The translations under genes were made by a program, and so were the position numbers. Source: DATARH01 sp036268425 (lineage in GTDB: Bacteria; Pseudomonadota; Alphaproteobacteria; ATCC43930; CGMCC-115725). Taken from it: 64,000 bases of DNA. Positions within the stretch are counted from its first letter, which is position 1. Each line of letters opens with the position of its first letter. The notes under the pieces are model-generated. The model was not told where the DNA came from. It saw only the letters and a program-made list of their open reading frames with translations, and did no database searches. This document shows positions 52,019 through 60,785 of the stretch, piece after piece. The stretch is taken from positions 62,001 through 126,000 of the forward strand of contig DATAUE010000149.1 of the NCBI GenBank assembly GCA_036268425.1, in the 5' to 3' direction.

Positions 52019-52957
52019 ATGACTAGCGACATCTCCTCCCGACATCCCGAAAAGGTGGCGCGGCCGGATAGTCCAAGCCCGCGCAAGCCGCCTTGGATAC
52101 GCGTCAAGGCGCCGGTAGCGCCGGAATACCACGCGACGCGCCGGCTGATGCGCGACCTCAAGCTCAATACCGTCTGCGAGGAAGCGGCCTGCCCGAATAT
52201 CGGCGAGTGCTGGAAGGACAAGCACGCGACGATGATGATCCTGGGCGCGGTCTGCACCCGTGCGTGCACGTTTTGCAATGTTGCGACCGGGCGGCCGGAC
52301 CTCGTCGACCCGCATGAGCCGGAGCGGGTCGGCGAGGCCGTCGCCAAGCTCGGCCTGCACCATATCGTGGTGACGTCGGTCGACCGCGACGATCTCGACG
52401 ATGGCGGTGCCGGGCATTTTGCCCGCACCATCGCGGCGATCCGCGCCGCCTCGCCGCGCACCACGATCGAGGTGCTGGTCCCCGATTTTTTACGCAAGGA
52501 CGGCGCGATCGAAACCGTGATCGCCGCCAGGCCCGATGTGCTGAACCACAATCTTGAAACCGTGCCGCGGCTTTATGCCGAGGTGCGCCCGGGCGCCCGC
52601 TATTTCCACTCGCTGCGGCTGCTCGATCAGGCAAAGCGCATCGATCCGGCCGGGTTCACCAAGTCGGGCATCATGGTTGGGCTTGGCGAGGAGCGCGCCG
52701 AGGTGCTGCAGGTGATGGACGATCTGCGCGCCGCGCAGGTCGATTTTCTGACGATCGGGCAGTACCTTCAGCCGACGCTGAAGCATCACCCGATCATCGA
52801 TTTTGTCACGCCCGACGAATTCGAGAGCTACCGCCGACAGGCGCTGGGCAAGGGGTTTTTGATGGTCTCGGCCTCGCCGTTGACACGCTCGTCGTACCAT
52901 GCCGGCGACGATTTCGAGCGGTTGCGCACGGCGCGTCTTGCCGCAAACGGCAGATGA
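52019..52957 (+). CDS. lipA: Lipoyl synthase
   Basis: 312 residues. This radical SAM enzyme inserts two sulfurs into octanoyl groups on PdhB, PdhC and other lipoyl domains. The auxiliary cluster ligands are Cys53, Cys58 and Cys64 (CEEAACPNIGECW); the radical SAM cluster is Cys79, Cys83, Cys86 (CTRACTFC); SASPLTRSSYHA near the C terminus carries the conserved RSSY Ser ligand. ATG 52019 is chosen over an upstream TTG. Its place after lpd matches its substrate, despite the intruding low-GC gene. Confidence 0.97.
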   Translation: MTSDISSRHPEKVARPDSPSPRKPPWIRVKAPVAPEYHATRRLMRDLKLNTVCEEAACPNIGECWKDKHATMMILGAVCTRACTFCNVATGRPDLVDPHEPERVGEAVAKLGLHHIVVTSVDRDDLDDGGAGHFARTIAAIRAASPRTTIEVLVPDFLRKDGAIETVIAARPDVLNHNLETVPRLYAEVRPGARYFHSLRLLDQAKRIDPAGFTKSGIMVGLGEERAEVLQVMDDLRAAQVDFLTIGQYLQPTLKHHPIIDFVTPDEFESYRRQALGKGFLMVSASPLTRSSYHAGDDFERLRTARLAANGR

Positions 52958-52981
52958 CGGAATAGCGCACGGTTCAACAGT

Positions 52982-53446
52982 ATGCCAACTCATGCCGAGC
53001 ATCGTGTGCTGCCGTACACGCCGGAGCAGCTTTACGCTTTGGTGGCGGATGTCGAGCGCTATCCCGAGTTCCTGCCCTGGTGCGTTGGTGCCCGTATTCG
53101 CGAGCGTCGCTCCGACACGATCATCGCCGATTTGATCATCGGCTTTCGCATGTTCCGTGAGCGTTTTACCTCGCGGGTTAAGCTGAACCCGCCAGGCCGC
53201 ATCGATGTTGCGTACACCGACGGGCCGTTTCGCTATCTCGACAATCACTGGAATTTCGAGCCGGCGCCGGGTGGCTGCCGCGTCGAATTCTTTGTCGATT
53301 TCGAGTTCAAGTCGCGAATTTTACAGCGGGTGATCGAGTTGCTGTTCAGCGAAGCGGTGCGTCGCATGGTTGGCGCATTCGAAGGCCGCGCGCGCGATCT
53401 TTATGGGCCTGCCGCATCGAACGAGGTGGGGCACGCCTCGACGTGA
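52982..53446 (+). CDS. RatA/Coq10-family START-domain protein
   Basis: 154 residues. HRVLPYTPEQLYALVADVERYPEFLPWCVGARI and VEFFVDFEFKSRILQRVIELLFSEAVRRMVGAFEGRA are the standard polyketide-cyclase/START landmarks of Coq10 (ubiquinone-binding) and the bacterial homologue RatA, reported in E. coli to inhibit 70S subunit association. In alphaproteobacteria it regularly follows lipA, and a quinone-handling role is the likelier one. It overlaps the next gene by four bases (GTGA). Confidence 0.9.
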   Translation: MPTHAEHRVLPYTPEQLYALVADVERYPEFLPWCVGARIRERRSDTIIADLIIGFRMFRERFTSRVKLNPPGRIDVAYTDGPFRYLDNHWNFEPAPGGCRVEFFVDFEFKSRILQRVIELLFSEAVRRMVGAFEGRARDLYGPAASNEVGHAST

Positions 53447-54213
53447 ACGGGGGTGGTGTGGTGGCTGACGCCCCTTTGCTCGAATTTCGTCAGGTCGATA
53501 CCCATTACGGCGACCTGCATGTGCTGAAATCGGTCGATTACCGGATCGAGGCAGGCGAAATCGTGTGCCTGCTCGGCGGCAATGCCTCGGGTAAGTCCAC
53601 GACGATGAAGACGATCATGGGCGTCGTGCTGCCCACCACCGGCGAGGTGCGGTACGAAGGGCGCTCGCTCGCTGGGGTCAGCGTTGCCGAGCGGGTGCGG
53701 CGCGGTATTGCCCCGGTGCTTGAGGCGAGGCGCCTGTTCCCGCGCATGACAGTTTACGAAAACCTCGAGATGGGCGCGTTTACGCGGCCGCGCGGCGCGG
53801 AATTCGATACCGATCTGGAGCGGGTTTTCTCGCTGTTCCCGCGAATCAAGGAGCGGCTCGCACAGCTGGCCGGGACGCTGTCCGGCGGCGAGCAGCAGAT
53901 GGTGGCGATCGGGCGGGCCTTGATGGCGCACCCCCGGCTGCTGTGCATGGACGAGCCGTCGATGGGGCTGTCACCGCTTTTCGTTGAGCAGGTGTTCGAC
54001 ATTATCCAGACGATCAACCGCCAGGGCATGACGATCTTTATGGTCGAGCAGAACGCCAACATGGCGCTGTCGATCGCGCACCGCGCCTACGTTTTGCAAA
54101 CCGGGCAGGTCGTGTTGAGCGGCCCCGCCGCGGAATTGCGCCAGAACCCCTTGATCCGCGAAGCCTATCTCGGGGAAGTGAAGATCGCGCCGGATGGAGC
54201 GGCCGGCGCGTAG
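53443..54213 (+). CDS. LivF-type ABC transporter ATPase, orphan
   Basis: 256 residues. Walker A LLGGNASGKSTT, Q-loop, signature LSGGEQQMVAIGRAL, Walker B LLCMDEPSMGLSP and the H-loop-position VEQNANMALSIAHRAY. The spacing and AYLGE C terminus match LivF, one of two ATPases of branched-chain amino acid importers. No LivG, permease (LivH, LivM) or binding protein gene is nearby, so its partners are elsewhere or it is repurposed. The GTG at 53443 overlaps the coq10-like stop; a GTG at 53461 with an upstream GGGGGTGG is an equally good start. Confidence 0.87.
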   Translation: MNGGGVVADAPLLEFRQVDTHYGDLHVLKSVDYRIEAGEIVCLLGGNASGKSTTMKTIMGVVLPTTGEVRYEGRSLAGVSVAERVRRGIAPVLEARRLFPRMTVYENLEMGAFTRPRGAEFDTDLERVFSLFPRIKERLAQLAGTLSGGEQQMVAIGRALMAHPRLLCMDEPSMGLSPLFVEQVFDIIQTINRQGMTIFMVEQNANMALSIAHRAYVLQTGQVVLSGPAAELRQNPLIREAYLGEVKIAPDGAAGA

Positions 54214-54224
54214 TCCTGGCGAAA

Positions 54225-54959
54225 TTATCGGGCGCCCTCGCGACGGGCGATGTCGATCCATTTTTGCTCATGGCCGCGATAATGGCGCGGCGCACGACGC
54301 GACCGGGTGAGGATTTCGTTGAAGAGTTCATGGGCGTCGTCGGCCTGCCCGTGCCGCTTGAGCAGCTGCGCGTAACGGCAGCGCACCTCTTCGCCCGGTG
54401 CATGCGTTACGAGCTGGGCGTATTCATGTGCCGCTTCGTCATCGCGGCCGAGCGCTTCCAGTACCATCGCGTAAACCAGTTGCGCTTCGACCGCGTGATA
54501 GCTCGGACTGGTCTCGCCGAGACGCAGGATCGTGCGCAAGGCTTCGTCGAATTCGCCACACCCATAGGCGGCTTTTGCCAACCCCATCAGCATGCCGGGA
54601 TCATCCGCATGGATGCCGGTCAGGATGCTGCGATAAAGCTCGGCGGCTTCCTTGAACTGCTCGATGGCGACCAGATCCTCGGCAAGCAGGCGCTTGTTGT
54701 CGACGGTGCCGGCTTCTTCGACCGCGGCGCGGCGGTGGCGCAGGTTGCGCCCAGGATCAAGCTGCCTGATCGCCTGCCGCCGCAGGCCGCGCGCCGCGCG
54801 GCCGCTGAAAAGACCCGGCAGGATTTCGACAGCGATGTAGGCAAGGATGCCGATACCCGGCAGGAACAGCAGGATGAAGATCCACATCCGATCGCGGCCC
54901 GTGCGAAAGGCGTGGACCACAAAAGCGATTTGCAGGATCGGGATCAGCAGGTACGGCAT
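54225..54959 (-). CDS. Membrane-anchored TPR protein
   Basis: 244 residues. Two hydrophobic segments at the N terminus (about 3-20 and 25-47) with MWIFILLFLPGIGILAYIAVEIL resemble the PLDc_N (phospholipase D-nuclease N-terminal) module; a soluble region follows with TPR-like repeats (EQFKEAAELYRSIL, YGCGEFDEALRTILRL, EALGRDDEAAHEYAQLV, KRHGQADDAHELFNEIL). It probably holds protein partners at the inner membrane. Convergent with livF (11 bases) and divergent from mscS across 194 bases. No family name beyond TPR can be given. Confidence 0.82.
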   Translation of the reverse strand: MPYLLIPILQIAFVVHAFRTGRDRMWIFILLFLPGIGILAYIAVEILPGLFSGRAARGLRRQAIRQLDPGRNLRHRRAAVEEAGTVDNKRLLAEDLVAIEQFKEAAELYRSILTGIHADDPGMLMGLAKAAYGCGEFDEALRTILRLGETSPSYHAVEAQLVYAMVLEALGRDDEAAHEYAQLVTHAPGEEVRCRYAQLLKRHGQADDAHELFNEILTRSRRAPRHYRGHEQKWIDIARREGAR

Positions 54960-55153
54960 CGCACAACCGGGATAGGCGGTTTCGGAACGGGACAGCTATT
55001 TGCGGGCGGTTATATCTGATTTTCCTTAGCGGCCTCGCGATGAAACGCCATTCCGTGTCTCCGAACGTGGCTTGGGTGAAAGCGGCGGTGCGGCGCGACA
55101 TTCTTTAGCGTCATGGTGTTGATGACGTAACGCCTGGTTCGCGGAGCGGTGTC

Positions 55154-56578
55154 ATGGGATTTCCCAGCAGCTTTAACATGTCGCAATGGCTCGAATGGGT
55201 GCGGGCCGAGGCATCGCCGCGGCATCTTGAGCTTCTGGCGTTGCAGCTTGCGGTAATCGCCGCGGCGATCATCGTTGCCTACGGCATCCGCCTCGTCACC
55301 AGATCATTCACCGATCCGGTCGCCTTCCGCATCGGACGATACTTTCCGGCCGGCTGGCTGCCTGCCGATCTGCAAAAACTTGCTGTGTTGGCCTATGCGT
55401 GGCTGCTGCTGATCGTTGCCGCACGGCTCGCCGACCAGTTCGCCCTCGACTTAAAAATCGTCAAGGTCGCCGCGACCTTGACCGCCTTGTGGATCGTGCT
55501 GCGCGCGTCGACGCTGGTGCTGCGCGACGCGCTGTTGGCGCGCCTGGTGGCTGCGGCGGCATGGATCGTGGCGGCGCTCGATATCACCGGGCTGATGGCG
55601 CCGACCGTTGCCGCGCTCGACAGCGTCGCGGTGACGGTCGGCTCGGTGCGGCTGACGCTCCTTTTGGTGCTGAAGGCGGCGTTATTGATCGCGGTGCTGA
55701 TGTGGGGCGCGCTGGCCCTGGCGCGTCTGCTCGGTTCGCGAATCCAGATGGTCACCGACCTCAGCCCATCGGTGCAGATTCTGACAGCCAATCTGATCAG
55801 GATCGCGCTCGTGTCGCTGGCGCTGTTGATCGCGCTCAACATGGTCGGCATCGATCTGACGGCGTTTGCCGTGTTCAGCGGCGCTGTCGGCGTCGGGCTC
55901 GGCTTTGGTCTGCAGAAGATCGTGTCGAATTTCGTCAGCGGCATCATCCTGCTGGTGGAACGGTCGATAAAGCCGGGCGATGTGATCGAGGTCGGGCACA
56001 CTTATGGCAGCGTCAGTGCGCTGGGCGCCCGTTACGCCTCGGTGCGCGGACGTGACGGCAAGGAATACCTGATCCCCAACGAGACCCTGATTACCAACCA
56101 GGTGGTCAACTGGTCGTATTCCAACTCCCTGGTGCGACTCGATATGGCGTTTGGCGTCGGCTACAGCAGCGATCTACGCGAAGTGCGCCAGATTGCGATC
56201 GAGGCGGCGCAGCAGAACAATCGGATCGTGGGTTCGCCGCCGCCGGTGTGCCACATCACGGAATTCGGTGATAACGGCGTCAACCTGATGCTGCGGTTCT
56301 GGATCGAGGACCCGGCGAGCGGCGTTGCCAATGTCAAAGGCGATGTGTATCTGGCGATCTGGGACAAGTTCAAGGAACGCGACGTCGAGTTGCCGTTTCC
56401 GCAGCGCGACATCTACATCAAGAACATTCCGGAAAATCTATTGCGCCCGGAGCGGCTGGCCGCCGCCGATGAGTCACAGCGAGATACGGCGCAGCCGCAG
56501 GGCATTGCCGATGACGGTGACGGAGGACAGGCTCATCGCCGCGCTGGCAATCATCGGATTGAGCAGCAGCCCGAATAG
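55154..56578 (+). CDS. MscS-family mechanosensitive channel with extended tail
   Basis: 474 residues. Several N-terminal membrane segments lead to the pore helix FAVFSGAVGVGLGFGLQKIVSNFVSG and the beta domain ERSIKPGDVIEVGHTYGSVSALGARYASVRGRDGKEYLIPNETLITN, both hallmarks of MscS. It opens under membrane tension to release solutes. The conserved part ends at NIPENLLRPERL; the last 33 or so residues are Gln/Gly/Arg/Asp-rich and are encoded over the antisense end of the copper ATPase gene (105-base overlap). That tail is probably a read-through artefact of stop-codon loss. GGAGCGG precedes the ATG. Confidence 0.92.
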   Translation: MGFPSSFNMSQWLEWVRAEASPRHLELLALQLAVIAAAIIVAYGIRLVTRSFTDPVAFRIGRYFPAGWLPADLQKLAVLAYAWLLLIVAARLADQFALDLKIVKVAATLTALWIVLRASTLVLRDALLARLVAAAAWIVAALDITGLMAPTVAALDSVAVTVGSVRLTLLLVLKAALLIAVLMWGALALARLLGSRIQMVTDLSPSVQILTANLIRIALVSLALLIALNMVGIDLTAFAVFSGAVGVGLGFGLQKIVSNFVSGIILLVERSIKPGDVIEVGHTYGSVSALGARYASVRGRDGKEYLIPNETLITNQVVNWSYSNSLVRLDMAFGVGYSSDLREVRQIAIEAAQQNNRIVGSPPPVCHITEFGDNGVNLMLRFWIEDPASGVANVKGDVYLAIWDKFKERDVELPFPQRDIYIKNIPENLLRPERLAAADESQRDTAQPQGIADDGDGGQAHRRAGNHRIEQQPE

Positions 56579-58819
56579 CGGGTACAGCGCGCCGGCTGCG
56601 ATCGGCACGGCCAACGCATTAAAGAAAAACGCGAAAAACAAATTCTGGCGAATATTGCGCATGGTCGCGCGGCTGAGGCGGCGTGCCCGTACGATGCCCT
56701 GGAGATCGCCTTTGAGCAGCGTGATTCCGGCGCTTTCCATCGCGACATCGGCACCGGTGCCCATCGCGATGCCGATCTGCGCCTGCGCGAGCGCCGGCGC
56801 ATCGTTGATGCCGTCGCCCGCCATGCCGACAAACCGGCCTTCCTGCTGCAACGCGACGATCGCCGCGCCTTTCTGGGCGGGCAGTACGTCTGCCTGTACC
56901 TCAGCGATGTTGAGCTGATCCGCCACGGCTCGTGCGGTGACGCGGTTGTCGCCGGTCAGCATAACGACCCGGATACCGTCGTCTCGCAGAGCTTTGAGCG
57001 CCGGCAGTGCGTTCGATTTGATCGGGTCGGCGACCGCGATGAGGCCGGCCGGCACACCATCGACCGCAACCAGGATGACGCCTTGACCCCCGCCACGCAG
57101 CATGTCGGCGCGCTGTGCCAGCGCGTTCGTCGCGATACCGGCGGCCTCCAGCATCGCCGCGCTGCCGACAACGACGCGGCGTCCTTCGACCGCGCCCGAT
57201 GCACCTTTGCCGGTCTCGCTGTCGAAATCGGCGGCAGCCACGGGCGATAGGTTGCGCGCCTCGGCGCCGGCTACAATTGCGGCCGCGAGGGGGTGCTCGC
57301 TGGCGCGCTCGACACTCGCCGCCAACCGCAACAATTCTTCCTCGCCGAATCCGTCGAGCGGAATGACCTGCGTCAGGCGTGGCTTGCCTTCGGTCAGGGT
57401 GCCGGTTTTGTCGAGCACCAGCGTATCAAGCTGCTCCATCGCTTCAAGTGCGTCGGCCGAGCGGATCAGCACGCCGAGATGCGCGCCGCGCCCCATTCCG
57501 ACCGTGATCGACATCGGCGTCGCAAGGCCGAGCGCGCACGGGCAGGCAATGATCAGCACCGCGACAGCGTTGAGCAGCGCGAAGCCCATCGCAGGCGGCG
57601 GCCCGCATATTGCCCAGGCGGCAAACGTCGTCGCGGCCACCGCGATCACCGCCGGCACAAACCACCCGGTGACCGTATCCGCGAGCTTTTGAATCGGGGC
57701 GCGCGACCGCTGTGCCGCGGCGACCATCGCGACGATCTGCGCCAGCAACGTGTCGCCGCCGACGCGTTCCGCGCGCATGACAATACTGCCGGAGGTGTTG
57801 ATGGTCGCGCCGGTAACCTTGTCTCCAGCAGTCTTGGCAACCGGTAGAGGTTCGCCGGTCAGCATCGATTCGTCGATCGTGCTGTTGCCGTCGAGCACGA
57901 TGCCGTCGACCGGCACCTTCTCGCCGGGCCGCACCCGCAGGCATTGTCCCGCCGTGACCGATTCGAGTGGAACATCCGTTTCGCTGCCGTCTTCTCTGAC
58001 GAGACGAGCCTGCTTTGGCGCAAGGTCGAGAAGCGCGCGGATTGCGCCGCCGGTTTGCGCCCGCGCCCGCAATTCGAGCACCTGCCCAAGCAGCACCAGT
58101 GTCACGATGACCGCGGCCGCCTCGAAATATACCGGAACAGCGCCCAGTGGATCGCGGAACGAGGCCGGGAAAATGCCGGGCATCAGGACCGCGGCGAGGC
58201 TGTAGAGATAGGCGACGCCAGTGCCGAGCGCGATCAGCGTGAACATGTTGAGGCTGCGGCTGACCAGCGATGCCCAGCCGCGCGCAAAAAACGGCGCGGC
58301 GGACCACAGCACGACCGGCGTCGCCAGCGCCAGTTGCACCCACACGGCAACTGGCGACATCAGCATCGCTTCCAGCGGCGGGATCAGGTGCCCTGCCATG
58401 GCCATGACCAGCAGCGGTGCCGACAGTACAAGGCTCACCCAAAAGCGGCGCGTCATGTCGGCGAGTTCGGGGTTGTCGGAATCGTCGGCACTCGGTGTCA
58501 CTCGCTCCAGTGCCATGCCGCAAAGCGGGCACGGCCCCGGCGCGTCGCGGATCACCTCGGGATGCATCGGGCAGGTCCACGGCCCTGGTCCCGCTGGTTC
58601 CTTTCGTTTAGGCGCGAGAAAATCGTCGGGCGCGGCGCTGAACCGTTCGAGGCACCGGCCGCCGCAGAAGAAATATTCGATGCCGGCATGCTTGCTGCGG
58701 TAACGCGCTGTCGCGCGGGCGACTGTCATGCCGCATACCGGATCGGTCGCCTGTCCTGACACAACGGCGGCGTGACGATCCCGGAGATCGCCGTCGGAAT
58801 GATGGTGAGCGGAATGCAT
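56474..58819 (-). CDS. copA: Copper-transporting P1B-type ATPase with YHS and HMBD domains
   Basis: 781 residues. The N terminus is His-rich (HSAHHHSDGD), then a YHS domain (26-69, TDPVCGMTV), then a heavy-metal-binding domain (80-104, WTCPMHPEVIRDAPGPCPLCGM). No CxxC HMA domain is present. The P-type core has TGEP (321-324), the CPC metal site (426-428), the phosphorylated Asp470 in DKTGT, SEHP and GDGINDAP. It exports copper(I), or related metals, from the cytoplasm. The start is the ATG beginning the His-rich segment; the frame upstream lacks support. No copper regulator gene is adjacent. Confidence 0.94.
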   Translation of the reverse strand: MHSAHHHSDGDLRDRHAAVVSGQATDPVCGMTVARATARYRSKHAGIEYFFCGGRCLERFSAAPDDFLAPKRKEPAGPGPWTCPMHPEVIRDAPGPCPLCGMALERVTPSADDSDNPELADMTRRFWVSLVLSAPLLVMAMAGHLIPPLEAMLMSPVAVWVQLALATPVVLWSAAPFFARGWASLVSRSLNMFTLIALGTGVAYLYSLAAVLMPGIFPASFRDPLGAVPVYFEAAAVIVTLVLLGQVLELRARAQTGGAIRALLDLAPKQARLVREDGSETDVPLESVTAGQCLRVRPGEKVPVDGIVLDGNSTIDESMLTGEPLPVAKTAGDKVTGATINTSGSIVMRAERVGGDTLLAQIVAMVAAAQRSRAPIQKLADTVTGWFVPAVIAVAATTFAAWAICGPPPAMGFALLNAVAVLIIACPCALGLATPMSITVGMGRGAHLGVLIRSADALEAMEQLDTLVLDKTGTLTEGKPRLTQVIPLDGFGEEELLRLAASVERASEHPLAAAIVAGAEARNLSPVAAADFDSETGKGASGAVEGRRVVVGSAAMLEAAGIATNALAQRADMLRGGGQGVILVAVDGVPAGLIAVADPIKSNALPALKALRDDGIRVVMLTGDNRVTARAVADQLNIAEVQADVLPAQKGAAIVALQQEGRFVGMAGDGINDAPALAQAQIGIAMGTGADVAMESAGITLLKGDLQGIVRARRLSRATMRNIRQNLFFAFFFNALAVPIAAGALYPLFGLLLNPMIASAAMSLSSVTVIGNALRLRRISL

Positions 58820-59015
58820 GATGCTGGTCGAACCAATGTAATCGTATCGGGACCGGAGGCGGTGCGGTTCCCGCATTCGCAGTCGTGCGGCGATTGGCGC
58901 GCGGGCCGCTCGCCTATAGCATGGGCTGGGGCGGGAAACCGCGCGGAGAGAGGACACCGATGAGCGACCCGGGCCGAGCTGTCCATCGCCTGACCGTCAG
59001 ATAGGCGGCAGCGAA

Positions 59016-60260
59016 ATGAACAGCAACCGCCCGGCCGCGCTGCACAACCCGACGGCGATCTACGTCTCCGGGCTGTTCAGCCAGGGCTATGTCGATTTCT
59101 ATATCTTTCTGATGCCGCTTTACGGGCTCTCCCTCGGCTTGAGCGCGGCACAGATCGGGATGCTGGTCGGGGCGCGCTCGGCGCTGGCCGTGTTCCTGTC
59201 GATCCATGTCGGCGCGCTGATGGACCGTTTTGGCAGTCGGCGCGTAACGCTGTTTTTCGTGTGGACCGGGATTTGCCTTGCACCGGTCTTTCCGCTGGTG
59301 CCGTGGTTCTTGCCGCTGCTGATCTTGCAGACGATCGGCGGCGGGGCATTGTCGTTTGCCTGGTCGGGGGCGCAGACGCTGATCGCGCAGCTTACCGAGG
59401 GTGACGCGGAATATATCGGCCGCTTCAGCTTTTTCTCGCGGATCGGCACGACGCTGGCGCCGATTATCGCCGGTGCGGCCTGGGATGTCGGCGGCGCCTG
59501 GGCGGCTTACATGATCGGCGCATTGTGGGGTGTCGTGCTGACAATCGCGTTGCTGCGCGCCCCCGAAGCACCTTCCGCGCGCGATGGAAATTCGGCGCAG
59601 CGCGCGGTGCGCTTCCGGCTGCGCGACGCATTGCCGCGCCTGTCGGATTACGTCAACTGCTTTGCCCTGATGGCGATCCCGGCCGTCGCCTCGACGATGG
59701 CGATCATTTTTTTGCGCACCGCCACCAATGGTGTGCAGTACTCGGTTTACGTCGTCTATCTGCACAGTATCGGGCTGATCGGCACGACGATCGGCGTCCT
59801 GTTCGCCGTGGCCGAGATGGCGAGCGGATTGGGGGCATTATTCGCGGGCCGGGCGATGCGCTTTGGCGACCCGCGGCGGACGATGCTGAGCGGCACCGTG
59901 CTGTCGATCGTGTTCATCTGCGCGACGCCGTTTCTCGGCGGGATTTTCGCGCTACTGCTGGTGGCGCAACTTGGTCGCGGCTGGCTGCAGGGCGTGGTGC
60001 AGCCGATGATGTTTTCGGTGCAGGCGAAGGCGGTTGGCCGCTACCGGCAGGGCGCCGTTGTCGGATTGCGGCAAACCATGAACCGGATGTCGGCGATCAT
60101 CGTGCCGCCGGTCATGGGGGCCATCGCCGATTGGTGGGGGACGACGCAGAGCTTTGTCGTGCTGGGCGTCGTCCTCTCGCTGCTGTGCATCCCGATCATC
60201 CGCATCACGCGGCGCGCGACCCAGACGCCGCTGGTCGAAGAAGCACCCGAGCCGACCTGA
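59016..60260 (+). CDS. Major facilitator superfamily transporter
   Basis: 414 residues with about twelve membrane helices. The cytoplasmic loop 2-3 motif GALMDRFGSRRVTLFF matches the MFS GXLaDrxGRkxxl pattern, with a repeat-like FAGRAMRFGDPRRTMLSG in the second half. No substrate-specific motif is recognised. It is divergent from the copper ATPase across 196 bases and is followed on the same strand by DUF29 and PuuE-like genes (41- and 1-base gaps), which might form one transcript. Confidence 0.88.
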   Translation: MNSNRPAALHNPTAIYVSGLFSQGYVDFYIFLMPLYGLSLGLSAAQIGMLVGARSALAVFLSIHVGALMDRFGSRRVTLFFVWTGICLAPVFPLVPWFLPLLILQTIGGGALSFAWSGAQTLIAQLTEGDAEYIGRFSFFSRIGTTLAPIIAGAAWDVGGAWAAYMIGALWGVVLTIALLRAPEAPSARDGNSAQRAVRFRLRDALPRLSDYVNCFALMAIPAVASTMAIIFLRTATNGVQYSVYVVYLHSIGLIGTTIGVLFAVAEMASGLGALFAGRAMRFGDPRRTMLSGTVLSIVFICATPFLGGIFALLLVAQLGRGWLQGVVQPMMFSVQAKAVGRYRQGAVVGLRQTMNRMSAIIVPPVMGAIADWWGTTQSFVVLGVVLSLLCIPIIRITRRATQTPLVEEAPEPT

Positions 60261-60301
60261 TTTCGGCATAGAATGATCGAGGCTGAGAGGTGCAAGCGAC
60301 G

Positions 60302-60784
60302 ATGCCCGGCGGACCCCGCCCCGATGGACCCCGCTACGAGGACGATTTCTACGCCTGGACGCAATACCAGGCTGAGGTGCTGCGCGCGATGCCGAGCGCC
60401 GACAACCGCTTCGATCGTGAGAACGTCGCGGAGGAGATCGAGACTGCGGGCCGGAACGAGCGCGATGCGGTCAGAAACCGGATCCGGCGCATTCTCGAAT
60501 ACTTCCTGATGCTGACTTCTCGTCCGGCGGTGGCGCCGCTTTATGGCTGGCAGCGATCGATTATCGAGGCGCGCGATGAGTTGGATGACAAATTGAGTGC
60601 GTCGCTCCGGCGCGACAGCGAAGAAACCTTACCGAAGCTGTACTCGGATGCGCGCCGGCGGGCGATCATTGGATTGCTAGAGCACGGGGAAACGCAGGCT
60701 ATGGCATTGTTGCCGGCCGAATGTCCCTTCACGTTCGACCAGATCATAGCGCGTGACTGGTATCCGAGCCGGTGGGAGAGGTAA
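60302..60784 (+). CDS. DUF29-family protein (copy 2)
   Basis: 160 residues. YEDDFYAWTQYQAEVLRAMPSADNRFDRENVAEEIETAGRNERDAV and CPFTFDQIIARDWYPSRWE match the DUF29 landmarks seen in the copy at 19.7-20.1 kb, but the two differ substantially. Function unknown. A GTG at 60290 is a possible alternative start; the ATG at 60302 is preferred although its GAGAGG is about 12 bases away. The stop is one base before the PuuE-like start. Confidence 0.8.
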   Translation: MPGGPRPDGPRYEDDFYAWTQYQAEVLRAMPSADNRFDRENVAEEIETAGRNERDAVRNRIRRILEYFLMLTSRPAVAPLYGWQRSIIEARDELDDKLSASLRRDSEETLPKLYSDARRRAIIGLLEHGETQAMALLPAECPFTFDQIIARDWYPSRWER

Positions 60785-60785
60785 A

